Shown: positions 30,980-40,162 of the stretch, piece after piece
Layout of the letters: every line of letters starts with the position of its first letter
Numbering within the stretch: the stretch's first letter is position 1
Assembly: GCA_021779095.1 (NCBI GenBank)
Contig: JAJYBI010000010.1
Span: 1 to 64,000, forward strand
Direction of reading: 5' to 3'
Length of the DNA stretch: 64,000 bases
Source of the DNA: Deltaproteobacteria bacterium
GTDB taxonomy: Bacteria; Desulfobacterota; Desulfuromonadia; Geobacterales; JAJYBI01
Translations under genes and position numbers: made by a program
Notes under the pieces: model-generated
What the model saw: the letters and a program-made list of their open reading frames with translations, nothing else
Told to the model about the DNA's origin: nothing
Database searches by the model: none

Positions 30980-31615
30980 TCAGAGGACCGCCTTCACGTG
31001 TGCAATCGCCTCGGCGACGATCTCGTCCTGACCCCGTCTGGTGGAGGCGTCGATCGTGACACCGTTCCAGCGGCCGATCTCCTTCTGGTAGAACGCGCGC
31101 ATCTGCTCGTAATACGCGATTCCCCCCTCGTGGTGGATCTGGAGCACCTCCTCGATCCGTTCGCACGCCTCCTCCGCCGGGACGTCGAAGAAGAGCGTCA
31201 GGTCCGGGTAGATCTCGTCGCCGAAGAGAAACCCGCGGGATATCTTCTCCAGGTGCCGGAGCACGTCGAAGTTCTTCGCGTAGCCGTTCACGTACGCATT
31301 GGCGAGCGACGAGATGCTCGACTGCTTGCAGAGGACGATCTTGTCCGCATCGAGGGCGGGCTTCACGATATTCCTGAATATCTCGGTCCGGACCGCCGCC
31401 TCGAACATGAAATCGGCACGGGCGTCCTTGGCGAACGGCCAGTTGATCATGGAGTTCACCCCCAGCTCCTTGGCGCGCCCCGAATCTGGATTGGCGCATT
31501 CCACGACGCTGTGCCCCTGCGCCACCAGGGTCTTGTGCAGCGCCACGATGCCCGCCTTCACCTGCTGCCCCGAGCCGCTGATCCCTTCGAGTACGATAAA
31601 CTTGCCTTTACGCAC
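30980..31615 (-). CDS. Thymidylate-kinase-fold protein with degenerate active site
   Basis: The frame starts at GTG 31615 after GAGGAGG. The 211-residue product has the overall plan of dTMP kinase, but key motifs have changed. The P-loop reads GISGSGQQ (residues 11-18), lacking the Lys and Ser/Thr of GxxGxGK[ST]. The usual Asp-Arg after the second strand is Lys97-Gln98 in IVLCKQSSISS. The C-terminal half, with FFDVPAEEACERI, is conserved. It sits inside the carboxylase-mutase operon, so a non-kinase role such as scaffold, regulator or CoA-ester/nucleotide sensor is inferred; true dTMP kinase activity is unlikely. Confidence 0.8.
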   Translation of the reverse strand: MRKGKFIVLEGISGSGQQVKAGIVALHKTLVAQGHSVVECANPDSGRAKELGVNSMINWPFAKDARADFMFEAAVRTEIFRNIVKPALDADKIVLCKQSSISSLANAYVNGYAKNFDVLRHLEKISRGFLFGDEIYPDLTLFFDVPAEEACERIEEVLQIHHEGGIAYYEQMRAFYQKEIGRWNGVTIDASTRRGQDEIVAEAIAHVKAVL

Positions 31616-31664
31616 GACACCCTCCTCTTGAGACGTCAGATAGTAAGAAACCGGACGAAGCGCT

Positions 31665-34544
31665 CTACAGGACCGCCTTGAGATAGGAGAGCGTCTTCTC
31701 CCGGCGCTGCCGGTCGAGCTCTTCCGGATCGATCTCCACGAACTTCTCGTCCGGGGTGATCTTGAAGAGCGGCTGTCCCTTCTGGACGATGGAGCCGTCC
31801 GCCCCCTGCATGATGATCCTGTCGACGGTACCGGAGAAGGTGGCCCGGACCGTATTGAACATCTTCATGACCTCGATGATGTACAGCGGCTGCCCCTTCT
31901 CGAAGTGCATCCCCTCGTGGACGAACGGTGGCAGGCCGGGCGCCTCCTGGCCGTAGTACATCCCGCCGCAGATCGCCACGATCTCATCGGCCTTGGTCGC
32001 CGGCGGCGGCACCAGCACCTTCTTCATGCGGGCCTGCAGCTCCGGGTCGTGAAGGTGGGCGGGAATCGTCACCTCCAGGTCGTCTTCCACCTTGAACGCC
32101 CAGAACTGAACGTTCTCGGCCACCAGGAAGAGCATCCCCAGGAGTTCCAGCCCGGCCTCGAACCCGGCATGGGCGGAACGCACCTGTGCCCACTCCTCCT
32201 CCGGGAAACCGAGCTGCGGTTTGTCCTTCGCCAGGATGACCGACAGCTTGTCGAACTCGTGCATCCCCAGCCGGGACCGCTCGGACAGGGTGGCGTAGAA
32301 CCGCAGCCCCTTCTGCAAGAGCACGTCGTCGTGCTCCCAGATCACCTCGGCCGCCGGCGCCGCCGGGTTCCACCCCATGTCCAGATACTCGTAGGTGTCG
32401 GCGAGGATCACGAACGGGTTGTCGTGCCAGACCACCTTCCCCTTCTCGATGGAGAAGTTCTTCCGGTTGATGGAGAGCCAGCCGGACAGCAGATGCGGGT
32501 CTTCCAGAAGCATATCCATGGGGCGGGTCACCAGGGTCCCCTTGCGGTCCAGGATGGCGGACATCTCCTTCCCCGCCTTCGGGTCGTCGGGGAACTGCTC
32601 CGCCATCCGCTTCGCGTATGCCTTCTTCATCTGGATGAAGGCGAAGACCGTATCCAGCCGGTTCGCCTCGTCCTTCAACTGCCCCACCAGGGTCAGGTAC
32701 GGCACGACGAAGCGGGTCGTCGGCTTCGCCATGACGTTCTGGCCGAGGAACCAGTTCACGAGACCGTAGTGGAACTCCAGGTTGGTGGCCAGATCGGTCC
32801 CGCGCAGGGTCGTCTTCCCCAGCACCCTGGAGAGGTGCCGGTAGCTGTCGAGCCGGTCCGCCCCCTTCGTCAACAACAGGGCGATGTTGGAGTCGTAGGC
32901 CCCCGCCACCTTGTAGCGCATGAACATCCCCGTATCCGGGTTCACCATGCAGATCCCCTGGTCGTCGCGGATCTCACCCTCGATCGGCTTGGACCAGTAG
33001 CGGATCATCCCGCCGGCATGGGGCGACAGCGAGCAGTCGGTGGCGTTCAGCCGCGCCTCGGCGCCGGCACCGAAACGGGGCAGCCGCTCCGGCTTGGGGA
33101 GCCTTTTTTTGTGCCGCGCCAGGAGCGCCATCGCCTCCACCAGCGATTCCACGATGAAGAACTCGTTCTTGTTCTTCGGATTTACGAACTTGAGGGAGTA
33201 GCAGAGTTCCGAGACCCGGTGCTCCACCTGGATGCGGGTGTTCACCTCCATGAAGTAGTACCGGTCGCGGTCCACGATGCACTCGAAGGTGGAGGCGGAG
33301 TCGAGCCCCACCGCCACGCCGAACTTGGCGGCGTCATCCTCCATCCGCTTCAGCACGTTCAGGTCACTCTCCAGCGCCTTCACCTCGCCCTTCCGGCCCG
33401 CCTTTTTCGCCGTCTCGATGGCGACCGCCAACCCTTCCTGGGTGACGGAGACCTCCAGGAGCTTCTGCTCGTGCATCTGCAGGGAGCAGTCGCGCCCCCC
33501 GAGCGACACGCACCATTCGCCGTTCCCCACCAGCTGGATCTCGTTGTGACGGGTCTGCTCGATGTTCAGCTCCACGAGGACGTTCTTGTTGTCCCCGACG
33601 CCGTTCGCCTTGACCTCGTTCAGCACCTCGCGCACCAGGGTCGGGGTTTCGGCGGCCGCTTCTTTTATCTGCCTGTCCGTCGGCTTTTTGACCGTCAGGA
33701 GCGATGCGCCGAGGATCCGCTGCCCCTTGCCGCCGCCGCCGCCGATCGCCTTGAGGCGAATCCGGCTCGCCGGGTATTCCTTAAACATCGCCTCCACCTC
33801 GACCTGCACCTGGGCGGAGAGCTCCTCGATGGAGTACAGGTCAATCCCCTTCTCGTAGGACGCGTACAGGATCTGGTCCGCCAGGTCCTCCAGGGAGAGC
33901 TTCCTGTCGTTCAGGACCTTGGCATCGACGGCGAGCCCCTCCGCCTTCGCCAGCGCCGTCAGCTTCTCGCGGGTCGGATGCTTCTTCACCAGGGTGCGGG
34001 CGGTGACGTTGTTGATGCCGGGGGTGACGCTGACCCCCACCGACAGGGCGGTCCGCTTCGCCTCGTCCTTTTTCCCCGCGTCCGCCTGGGTCCGGGAGTT
34101 GGGACCGATGAAGGAGAGACCGGCGTTCTCGATGGCGGCGACGAACTCCTCGTCCTCGGCCATGAACCCGTAGCCGGCGAAGATGGCATCGTAGTTGTTG
34201 TCCTTGGCGATCCGGATGATCTGACCAATCCGCTCCACCCGCTCCTCCTTGCTGGCGCCGGTGTAGTCGGGCACGCGGTGCACGCGGTTGGAATCGGTGA
34301 GCTGGCGCAGTTCGGGGGCCAGGGCGTTGGGGTAGACGATGGAGTCCTTCTCGGACAAGAGGATGCCGAAGTGGCCGATCCCCATCTCCGTGAAGACGTC
34401 CATCGCCTCCTTGCGGATCGGGCCGCGGCAGACGATCAGCGGCTTCAGGTCCTCGCAGGCAAACGAGCGGACCCACTCGGACGCGGACGCGCCGAGGCGG
34501 CGGTCGCGGTGTATCAACGGGTTATGCGTATAGAAGTCGGTCAT
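31665..34544 (-). CDS. Biotin carboxylase fused to biotin carrier domain (acyl-CoA carboxylase alpha-like)
   Basis: The 959-residue cytoplasmic protein carboxylates its own biotin with ATP and bicarbonate. An N-terminal biotin-carboxylase domain has LKAIGGGGGKGQR (ATP-grasp Gly-rich loop) and FMEVNTRIQVEHRVSE (catalytic region). The C-terminus carries a biotinyl domain with EVMKMFN, biotin-accepting Lys at about 894. It is longer than ordinary alpha subunits: an extra charged segment of about 85 residues (about 185-260) precedes the Gly-rich loop, and a long middle links it to the carrier. Its carboxyltransferase partner is the gene just upstream. Propionyl-CoA is the likely substrate from context; acetyl-CoA is possible. 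Confidence 0.9.
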   Translation of the reverse strand: MTDFYTHNPLIHRDRRLGASASEWVRSFACEDLKPLIVCRGPIRKEAMDVFTEMGIGHFGILLSEKDSIVYPNALAPELRQLTDSNRVHRVPDYTGASKEERVERIGQIIRIAKDNNYDAIFAGYGFMAEDEEFVAAIENAGLSFIGPNSRTQADAGKKDEAKRTALSVGVSVTPGINNVTARTLVKKHPTREKLTALAKAEGLAVDAKVLNDRKLSLEDLADQILYASYEKGIDLYSIEELSAQVQVEVEAMFKEYPASRIRLKAIGGGGGKGQRILGASLLTVKKPTDRQIKEAAAETPTLVREVLNEVKANGVGDNKNVLVELNIEQTRHNEIQLVGNGEWCVSLGGRDCSLQMHEQKLLEVSVTQEGLAVAIETAKKAGRKGEVKALESDLNVLKRMEDDAAKFGVAVGLDSASTFECIVDRDRYYFMEVNTRIQVEHRVSELCYSLKFVNPKNKNEFFIVESLVEAMALLARHKKRLPKPERLPRFGAGAEARLNATDCSLSPHAGGMIRYWSKPIEGEIRDDQGICMVNPDTGMFMRYKVAGAYDSNIALLLTKGADRLDSYRHLSRVLGKTTLRGTDLATNLEFHYGLVNWFLGQNVMAKPTTRFVVPYLTLVGQLKDEANRLDTVFAFIQMKKAYAKRMAEQFPDDPKAGKEMSAILDRKGTLVTRPMDMLLEDPHLLSGWLSINRKNFSIEKGKVVWHDNPFVILADTYEYLDMGWNPAAPAAEVIWEHDDVLLQKGLRFYATLSERSRLGMHEFDKLSVILAKDKPQLGFPEEEWAQVRSAHAGFEAGLELLGMLFLVAENVQFWAFKVEDDLEVTIPAHLHDPELQARMKKVLVPPPATKADEIVAICGGMYYGQEAPGLPPFVHEGMHFEKGQPLYIIEVMKMFNTVRATFSGTVDRIIMQGADGSIVQKGQPLFKITPDEKFVEIDPEELDRQRREKTLSYLKAVL

Positions 34545-34588
34545 GGTTATATCTCCAATTCAAAATTGAATATCCAATTCCTTTACAT

Positions 34589-34710
34589 CTGCCACGGAGA
34601 CACAGAGACACGGAGAAATCTTTTTTTCGTCACATTAAGGCTCAAACCCAATTGAGAATTAAGCTTCTTTCGGTTTTGCCGTTCTCTGTGTCTCCGTGCC
34701 TCTGTGGCAG
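34589..34710. repeat. Inverted pair of a dispersed CACGGAGACACAGAG-type repeat
   Basis: Two 29-base arms face each other in the gap between the two carboxylase genes, at 34589-34617 (CTGCCACGGAGACACAGAGA onward) and 34682-34710. The reverse complement of the second matches the first except for five transitions. A related single copy lies at 54652-54678. The arms could pair into a long stem in the operon mRNA. Confidence 0.8.
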
Positions 34711-34724
34711 GTGTTGATTCGCAT

Positions 34725-36458
34725 CTAGTGGAACTCGCGCTGCGGCCCGCCCATGGGGGCCGCCTTGTAGTGCCGCAAAAGGAACGCCATGTTCTCGCCC
34801 AGCACCTGCCGCAGGTCGGTGGGCATGACGATGGAGGAGATGGAGCCGAGGGAGAGCCCCTCTTTCGGGTTCATCAGCTCCTTCTCGTAGCGGGCGTTGA
34901 GGGCGGCCTCCTGGCCCTTCAGCCACTCCGCCGCCTCCTTCTCGGCGTCCTTCCTGGCCTCCGTGCCGTCCATGCCGGCCTGGACACGCCCCTCCGCCCC
35001 CTTCCTGACCATCTCCATGGCGGCGCCGCGGATTTTGCGCAGCTCGTCCTTGTAGACGAACTCCTTGCCGGCCGGCCCCATGACCGCCAGGCGGGTGGTG
35101 GGGAGCGCCAGCACCAGGTCGGCGCCGGTGGGGTAGTTGTTGTAGGAGGCATAGGCACCGCCGAAGGCGTTGCGCAGGATCAGGAGGATGCGCGGCGTAC
35201 GCACGTCCACGATGGAGTCGAGCATGGAACGGCCGGCCTGGACGATACCGCGGGCCTCCTGCTCGCGCCCCGGCAGGAAGCCGGTGGTGTCCTCCATGAA
35301 GATGATGGGGATGTTGTAGATGTTGCAGAACCGGACGAACCGGGCGATCTTGACCGCCGAGTCGCAGTCGATCTGGCCCGAGGCCACCGCCGAGTTGTTG
35401 GCCACGAAGCCGACCACGTGGCCCCCCAGGCGGCCGAAGGCGGTGACCACCTCCCTGGCCCGCTCCGGCTGCAGCTCGAAGTAGTCGCCGTGGTCGCAGA
35501 TCTGCTGGATGATGATGGAGACGTCGAACGGGGTATTGAACCCGGTGGGGGAGTTGAACGCCTTTTTAAGGAGCGTGTTGATCTCCCAGGTCTTCCGGTC
35601 CAGGGGATCGCTCGTCTCCTGGTACGGCGCGGCCACGCCGTTGTTGTCCGGGATATAGGACAGAAGCCGCACCGCGGTGCGCAGGGCCGCCACCTCGTCG
35701 GTGACGGTCAGGTCGGCGACGCCCGACCTGCCGTGCACCTTGGGGCCACCCAGCTCTTCCGGGGTGATGTCCTCGCCGAGGACGGACTTCACGACACCGG
35801 GACCGGTGAGGCCGAAGAAGGTGTCGTTGGGCTGGATGACGAAGGAGCCCTGGCGCGGCAGGTAGGAGCCGCCGCCGGCGTTGAAGCCGAACATGCACAT
35901 GATGGAGGGGACCACGCCGCTGATCTTGCGCAAGGCGGTGAACGCCTCGGCATAGCCGTCCAGCCCGCCGACCCCGGCGGGGACGTAGGCGCCGGCGGAG
36001 TCGTTCATGCCGATGAGGGGAATCCCCTTCTCGGCGGCGAGGTTGAAGAGCCGGGCCAGCTTGCTGCCGTTGGTGGCGTCGATGGAGCCGGCGCGCACGG
36101 TGAAGTCGTGGCCGTACACCGCCACGTCGCGGCCGCCGATGTTCAGGATGGCGGTCACGAGCGACGCGCCGTCCAGGTTCTTCCCCCAGTTCTGGTACAG
36201 GACGTTGGGCGCCGTGCCGGACAGGACCCGCAGCCGCTCCCAGACGGTCATCCGCTTCTTGAAATGCTGCTTCTCGATCTGTTCGATCTTCACCGATTTG
36301 ACGGGGCGCTGGATGAGCTCGTGCCCTTCCCGCATCGCCTCCTCGTAGCCGCCGGTCGAGCGCGAGATCTCGCCCGGTATGGTGAATTCGACCTTCTCGG
36401 CGGGATCAAACGGATTGTGCAGTGAGGGTACTACCGCGTTCTTAGCCATCTGTGCCAT
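34725..36458 (-). CDS. Acyl-CoA carboxylase carboxyltransferase (beta subunit)
   Basis: It transfers the carboxyl group from carboxybiotin to an acyl-CoA, probably propionyl-CoA, giving methylmalonyl-CoA. The 577-residue protein has two crotonase-fold halves: [21 protein letters not shown] and [10 protein letters not shown] in the first, [14 protein letters not shown] and [18 protein letters not shown] in the second. The oxyanion glycine pairs [12 protein letters not shown] and AFGGAYAS are present. ATG 36449 (MAKNAV) is an alternative start with better spacing to GGAAGG. It is first in the carboxylase part of the operon, with the carboxylase/carrier gene following after a 180-base gap containing an inverted repeat. 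Confidence 0.93.
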   Translation of the reverse strand: MAQMAKNAVVPSLHNPFDPAEKVEFTIPGEISRSTGGYEEAMREGHELIQRPVKSVKIEQIEKQHFKKRMTVWERLRVLSGTAPNVLYQNWGKNLDGASLVTAILNIGGRDVAVYGHDFTVRAGSIDATNGSKLARLFNLAAEKGIPLIGMNDSAGAYVPAGVGGLDGYAEAFTALRKISGVVPSIMCMFGFNAGGGSYLPRQGSFVIQPNDTFFGLTGPGVVKSVLGEDITPEELGGPKVHGRSGVADLTVTDEVAALRTAVRLLSYIPDNNGVAAPYQETSDPLDRKTWEINTLLKKAFNSPTGFNTPFDVSIIIQQICDHGDYFELQPERAREVVTAFGRLGGHVVGFVANNSAVASGQIDCDSAVKIARFVRFCNIYNIPIIFMEDTTGFLPGREQEARGIVQAGRSMLDSIVDVRTPRILLILRNAFGGAYASYNNYPTGADLVLALPTTRLAVMGPAGKEFVYKDELRKIRGAAMEMVRKGAEGRVQAGMDGTEARKDAEKEAAEWLKGQEAALNARYEKELMNPKEGLSLGSISSIVMPTDLRQVLGENMAFLLRHYKAAPMGGPQREFH

Positions 36459-36545
36459 CCTTCCGTTATGAGGGGTTCAGGCTGAAGGCCGAAGGTCAAG
36501 ACTTATTTCCGGCAGCCTTCAGCCTCCAGCCTGTCAACCTGATTT

Positions 36546-36553
36546 TGTATACA
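36546..36553. promoter_or_regulatory. TGTATACA palindrome, candidate operator
   Basis: A perfect eight-base palindrome lies between the XRE-cupin gene and the carboxyltransferase gene, about 90 bases upstream of the latter's start. Related GTATAC palindromes lie on the other side of the regulator gene. Binding by that regulator is inferred only from this placement. Confidence 0.4.
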
Positions 36554-36616
36554 CAACTGGGTAAAAAAAACGGGCCACCGGACAGGGGCCCTGTAATTAT
36601 GCGGGTCACGGAACGC

Positions 36617-37180
36617 CTAGCGGGTCACCACCGCCAGCACCTTCACCTCCGCACCGTCCGTGGAGAGGAGCCGGTGCTTCAGGGAAGAATCGAAGTAGAC
36701 GCAGTCCCCCTCGGAAAGGACGATCCGCTCCTCGTCCAGGAGCAGGTCCGCCGTCCCCTTCATGACGAACAGGAACTCTTCGCCGTCGTGGCTGTAGGTG
36801 TTCTCCTCCGACGCCTTCTCCGTCACGGTGAGGAGGAACGGCTCCATCTTCTTGTTCTGCTTGCGGAATGAAAGTGATTCATACGAATACCCCTGGCTCG
36901 TGCCGGAACGGGAGATCACCCGCGGGATCAGTTTCCGCTCGCCGCTCCGTACCACCTCGTAGCGGCACTCCTCCTCGTCTTCGGTAAAGAAAATACCGAT
37001 CTTCACGTCGAAAAATTTGGCGATCTTGGAAAGCGTGGCAATGGGGGGAGAGACGTTGTTGTTCTCGATCTGGGAGATGAGCGCGGGCGAAAAGCCGGTC
37101 TCCCGGGCGACCGCCTGCAGGGTCAGCTTCTTGGCCAGGCGGAGTTTCTTGATCTTTGCACCGATGTTGTAATCCGTCAT
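36617..37180 (-). CDS. XRE-family regulator with C-terminal cupin domain
   Basis: The 187-residue protein has an N-terminal helix-turn-helix (residues about 9-62, TLQAVARETGFSPALISQIE) and a C-terminal cupin (about 105-186; EENTYSHDGEEFLFVMKGTA, then LSEGDCVYFDSSLKHRL). Such regulators sense small organic ligands. It sits between the GlcD/GlcF-like pair and the propionyl-CoA genes, all in one orientation, and GTATAC palindromes flank it, so control of both itself and the carboxylase operon is inferred. Confidence 0.92.
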   Translation of the reverse strand: MTDYNIGAKIKKLRLAKKLTLQAVARETGFSPALISQIENNNVSPPIATLSKIAKFFDVKIGIFFTEDEEECRYEVVRSGERKLIPRVISRSGTSQGYSYESLSFRKQNKKMEPFLLTVTEKASEENTYSHDGEEFLFVMKGTADLLLDEERIVLSEGDCVYFDSSLKHRLLSTDGAEVKVLAVVTR

Positions 37181-37191
37181 CTGATCTTCTC

Positions 37192-37313
37192 GTATACTTT
37201 CATCAAAAAATAAAACTGGTTTTTACTCTGGCTAAAAAATACCGAAAGCATGCGGGGGTGTCAACAGATTTTTACCCCGACCATCGGCGGCACATAGTTA
37301 AAATTCGTATACG
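37192..37313. promoter_or_regulatory. Regulator upstream region with GTATAC and AAAAC-GTTTT palindromes
   Basis: Upstream of the XRE-cupin start are a GTATAC at 37192-37197, a TAAAACTGGTTTTTA dyad near 37210-37225, and a perfect CGTATACG at 37306-37313. The AT-rich stretch between them probably contains the promoter. Confidence 0.4.
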
Positions 37314-37420
37314 TTTCCGGGAAACGGGAGTGGGGTGTAGAACGGTTTGTTGCGGCGAGGGGGTATGACACGGTCCCGACGAAGGCCGGGACCGCAACAG
37401 GGTGTGGAAAAGAGGAAATA

Positions 37421-38716
37421 TTACGGGGTCTTGCGCAGACGGCGGGCCAGGATCTCCAGGGTGTGCAGCACGCGCACCCGGCTCCCCGCATGGTGCAGCC
37501 CGTCGGAGAGCTGCATCATGCAGCCGGGACAGCCGGTGACGACGGCCTGGGCGCCGGTGGCGACGATCGCCTCGGTCTTGCCGGTGTTGATCCGCATGGA
37601 TGCGTCGTAGTGGTAGACGTTGAAGGTGCCGCCGAGGCCGCAGCACCTGTCGGCCCCCGCCATCTCCGCGAGCCCGACCCCCGGCGTGGCGGTAAGCAGC
37701 TCCCGCGGCTGCCGCGTGATGTTCCTCGTGCGCAGATGGCACGGGTCGTGGTAGGTGATCCGCAGCTCATCGCCAGCGCCGGTCTCTTCCGGATTCAAAC
37801 CGAGCTTCTGCAAAAGCACCGCGGCGTCCACGGTCTTCTCCGCCAGCGCCCGGCACCGCTCCATGAGCTCCGGATGCTTCCTGCCGATCACCGCCGGGTA
37901 GAACTTGTGCAGGGCACCGCCGCAGGTAGCGCAGGCGGTCATCACGTAGTCCGCCTCGTACCGCTCCAGGGCGGCCAGGTTCTTCTCCGCCAGCCCCCGC
38001 ACCGTGTCGAGATCGCCGCCGGACATCCCCGGCAGGCCGCAGCACTGCTGGTCTTTCGGGATGATGACCGTGCAGCCCAGGTGACGGAAGAGCGCGAGCG
38101 CCGCCTCCCCCACCTCCGTATAGACGAAGTTGGTCATGCACCCCACGAAGAAGAGAATTCGCGGCTTGCCCGGCTCTCCCGGAATGACCTCGGGGTGCCG
38201 GTCCATGAACGGTTTCCGGGCAATCTGGGGGATGTGGCGCTTCCCCCCCACAAACGGCAGCGGGAACCGGAGCCTTAAGCCCGAGGTGGCCGGCACCTTG
38301 CGGAAGAAGAGCGGCCCCAGGATGCGGCCGGCCAGGGCGCCGAAGTTCATCAGCCTGCGGTTCCTGATGACCCGCCCCACCGCCTGGTGGAAGGTGGTGA
38401 GCCCCCGCTCTTTCGCCAGCGCCTCCCGCGCCACCATGACGATCTCGTCCGTCGGAACCTCGTTGGGACACTTCTCCACGCAGCTCCCGCACAGAAGACA
38501 CTTGGACATGGCGGCATAGGTGGCGCCGTCCAGTTCGATGTCGCCTTTAAGGAGATGCTGGGCCAGGGCGATCTTCCCCCGCGCCACCGCCGGCTCCTTG
38601 CCGTAGGCCGCGAACGCCGGACAGTTGGCCCGACAGGCGCCGCACTTCACGCATTTCTTCAGTTCGTTTTCAATACGCTTCAACGGATCCAAATCGATAA
38701 CCTTCCTGTTAAGCAT
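37421..38716 (-). CDS. GlcF-like iron-sulfur subunit of a 2-hydroxyacid dehydrogenase
   Basis: The 431-residue protein receives electrons from the FAD subunit encoded just upstream and passes them on, probably to the quinone pool. Two [4Fe-4S] motifs are clear: CVKCGACRANCP and CLLCGSCVEKCP. Two CCG domains follow, QQCCGLPGMSGGD and DRCCGLGGTFNVYHY with DPCHL before it. ATG 38716 is used; a TTG at 38725 would put the start inside an intergenic repeat. Glycolate or D-lactate are both plausible substrates. Confidence 0.9.
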   Translation of the reverse strand: MLNRKVIDLDPLKRIENELKKCVKCGACRANCPAFAAYGKEPAVARGKIALAQHLLKGDIELDGATYAAMSKCLLCGSCVEKCPNEVPTDEIVMVAREALAKERGLTTFHQAVGRVIRNRRLMNFGALAGRILGPLFFRKVPATSGLRLRFPLPFVGGKRHIPQIARKPFMDRHPEVIPGEPGKPRILFFVGCMTNFVYTEVGEAALALFRHLGCTVIIPKDQQCCGLPGMSGGDLDTVRGLAEKNLAALERYEADYVMTACATCGGALHKFYPAVIGRKHPELMERCRALAEKTVDAAVLLQKLGLNPEETGAGDELRITYHDPCHLRTRNITRQPRELLTATPGVGLAEMAGADRCCGLGGTFNVYHYDASMRINTGKTEAIVATGAQAVVTGCPGCMMQLSDGLHHAGSRVRVLHTLEILARRLRKTP

Positions 38717-38770
38717 TGGGACCAATGGGACGGATAAGACATATATGTCCCATCTGTCCTATCCGTCCCA
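38716..38770. repeat. Inverted GGGACGGATA repeat between the FAD and Fe-S subunit genes
   Basis: GGGACGGATAAGAC (38727-38740) and GTCCTATCCGTCCC (38756-38769) pair at 13 of 14 positions around a 15-base loop; the left flank adds GGGACCAATGGGAC. It fills nearly the whole 60-base gap between the two subunit genes, as dispersed repeats in GC-rich genomes often do. Confidence 0.75.
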
Positions 38771-38776
38771 TATCTC

Positions 38777-40162
38777 TCAGATTTCCACCGGGAACATCTT
38801 GCCGGGGTTCAAAATATTGTTGGGGTCCAGCGCCTTCTTGATCGCCTGCATCGCCGCCACCTGGGCCTGGGTCAGCTCCAGGTGGATGTACGGCTGCTTG
38901 GCGAGCCCCACGCCATGCTCGCCGGACATGGTGCCGCTTAAGTCCAGCGCCGCCCGGAACACCTCGGCGATCGCCTCGTGGGCCTTCTCCTCCTGGCCCT
39001 CTACCTGCTTGTCGATCATGACGTTCACGTGGATGTTGCCGTCCCCCGCATGACCGAAGTTGACGATGGGGATGTCATACCGCTGCTGGATCTTCTCGAT
39101 CCGCCGGATCACGTCCGGCACCTTCGAGCGCGGCACGACGATATCCTCGTTGAACTTGTCCGGGTTCACGTCCCGAAGGCTCGGCGACACGAGCCGCCGC
39201 ACCCGCCAGAGCGCCTCCGACTCGGCGGCGTCCTTTGCCACCTTGAACTGCACGAGGCCGAGCGGCCTGATGATCTCGTGGATCCGCTCCGCCTGCTTCT
39301 CGATCAGGTCGCGGTCGCCGTCCACCTCGATGAGGAGCACCGCCCGCCCCTCCGCGGGGATGCCGAGGCTGAACCGCCGCTCCACGCACGTAAGCGTCGC
39401 GTAGTCCATGAACTCCAGGGTCGTCGGGATGATCTTGCCGCCGATGATGGCGGAGACCGCCTTGGCAGCCCCGTCGATGGAGTCGAAGATGGTGAGCATG
39501 GTCTTCTTCGCCTCGGGCAACGGCAAGAGCTTGAAGATGATCTTGGTGATGACCCCCAGGCTCCCCTCGGAGCCGCACAGGAGACGGGTCAGGTCGTACC
39601 CGACAACACCCTTGTAGGTCTCGCCGCCGGTACGGATGATCTCGCCGGTGGGGAGCACCACCTCCAGCCCCATGACGAAGTCGCGGGTGACGCCGTACTT
39701 GACACAACGCGGCCCGCCGGCGTTCTCCGCCACGTTGCCCCCCAGGGTGGAAAACTTGAGCGACGCCGGGTCGGGGGGATAGAAGAGCCCGAGCTTCTCC
39801 ACGGCCAGCTGGAACTGCTCGGTAACGACACCCGGCTCCACCTCCGCGATCAGGTTCTCCGTATCGATCCTGAGGATCCGGTTCAGCCGGGTCACCACGA
39901 GGACGATGCCGCCACCCTTCGGAAGCGCGCCACCGGTAAAGCCGCTCCCCGCGCCGCGCGGGAAAACGGGAATCCCCTCCCGGTTCGCCAGCTTGAGGAT
40001 CGCGGCGACCTCTTCCGTACTCCCCGGGTGCACCACCGCATCGGGAAGAAACTCCATCTGGGTGGCGTCGTAACCATAGCAGATCAGGTCCTGCCGGTCG
40101 GTTGCCACCTGGTCGGTGCCGACGATCTTTCTCAGTTCATCAAGAATGCGTGTATCCAGCAT
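38777..40162 (-). CDS. GlcD-like FAD-linked 2-hydroxyacid dehydrogenase
   Basis: The 461-residue protein has an N-terminal PCMH-type FAD-binding domain (VVHPGSTEEVAAILKLAN, FPRGAGSGFTGGALP, LGGNVAENAGGPRCVKYG) and a C-terminal FAD-oxidase domain with VNFGHAGDGNIHVNV and SGEHGVGLAKQPY, the usual GlcD/D-lactate dehydrogenase set. It oxidises glycolate, D-lactate or a similar 2-hydroxyacid. The GlcF-like partner is directly downstream. No third (GlcE) subunit and no permease are next to it. Confidence 0.92.
   Translation of the reverse strand: MLDTRILDELRKIVGTDQVATDRQDLICYGYDATQMEFLPDAVVHPGSTEEVAAILKLANREGIPVFPRGAGSGFTGGALPKGGGIVLVVTRLNRILRIDTENLIAEVEPGVVTEQFQLAVEKLGLFYPPDPASLKFSTLGGNVAENAGGPRCVKYGVTRDFVMGLEVVLPTGEIIRTGGETYKGVVGYDLTRLLCGSEGSLGVITKIIFKLLPLPEAKKTMLTIFDSIDGAAKAVSAIIGGKIIPTTLEFMDYATLTCVERRFSLGIPAEGRAVLLIEVDGDRDLIEKQAERIHEIIRPLGLVQFKVAKDAAESEALWRVRRLVSPSLRDVNPDKFNEDIVVPRSKVPDVIRRIEKIQQRYDIPIVNFGHAGDGNIHVNVMIDKQVEGQEEKAHEAIAEVFRAALDLSGTMSGEHGVGLAKQPYIHLELTQAQVAAMQAIKKALDPNNILNPGKMFPVEI

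Noticed and set aside
31905..34655. A 916-codon plus-strand frame opposite the biotin carboxylase
   Set aside because: Antisense shadow of a well-supported gene, composition typical of codon-bias artefacts.
37372..37394. Hairpin CGGTCCCG/CGGGACCG as a terminator of the Fe-S subunit gene
   Set aside because: No T run follows on either strand; kept only as an unassigned palindrome.
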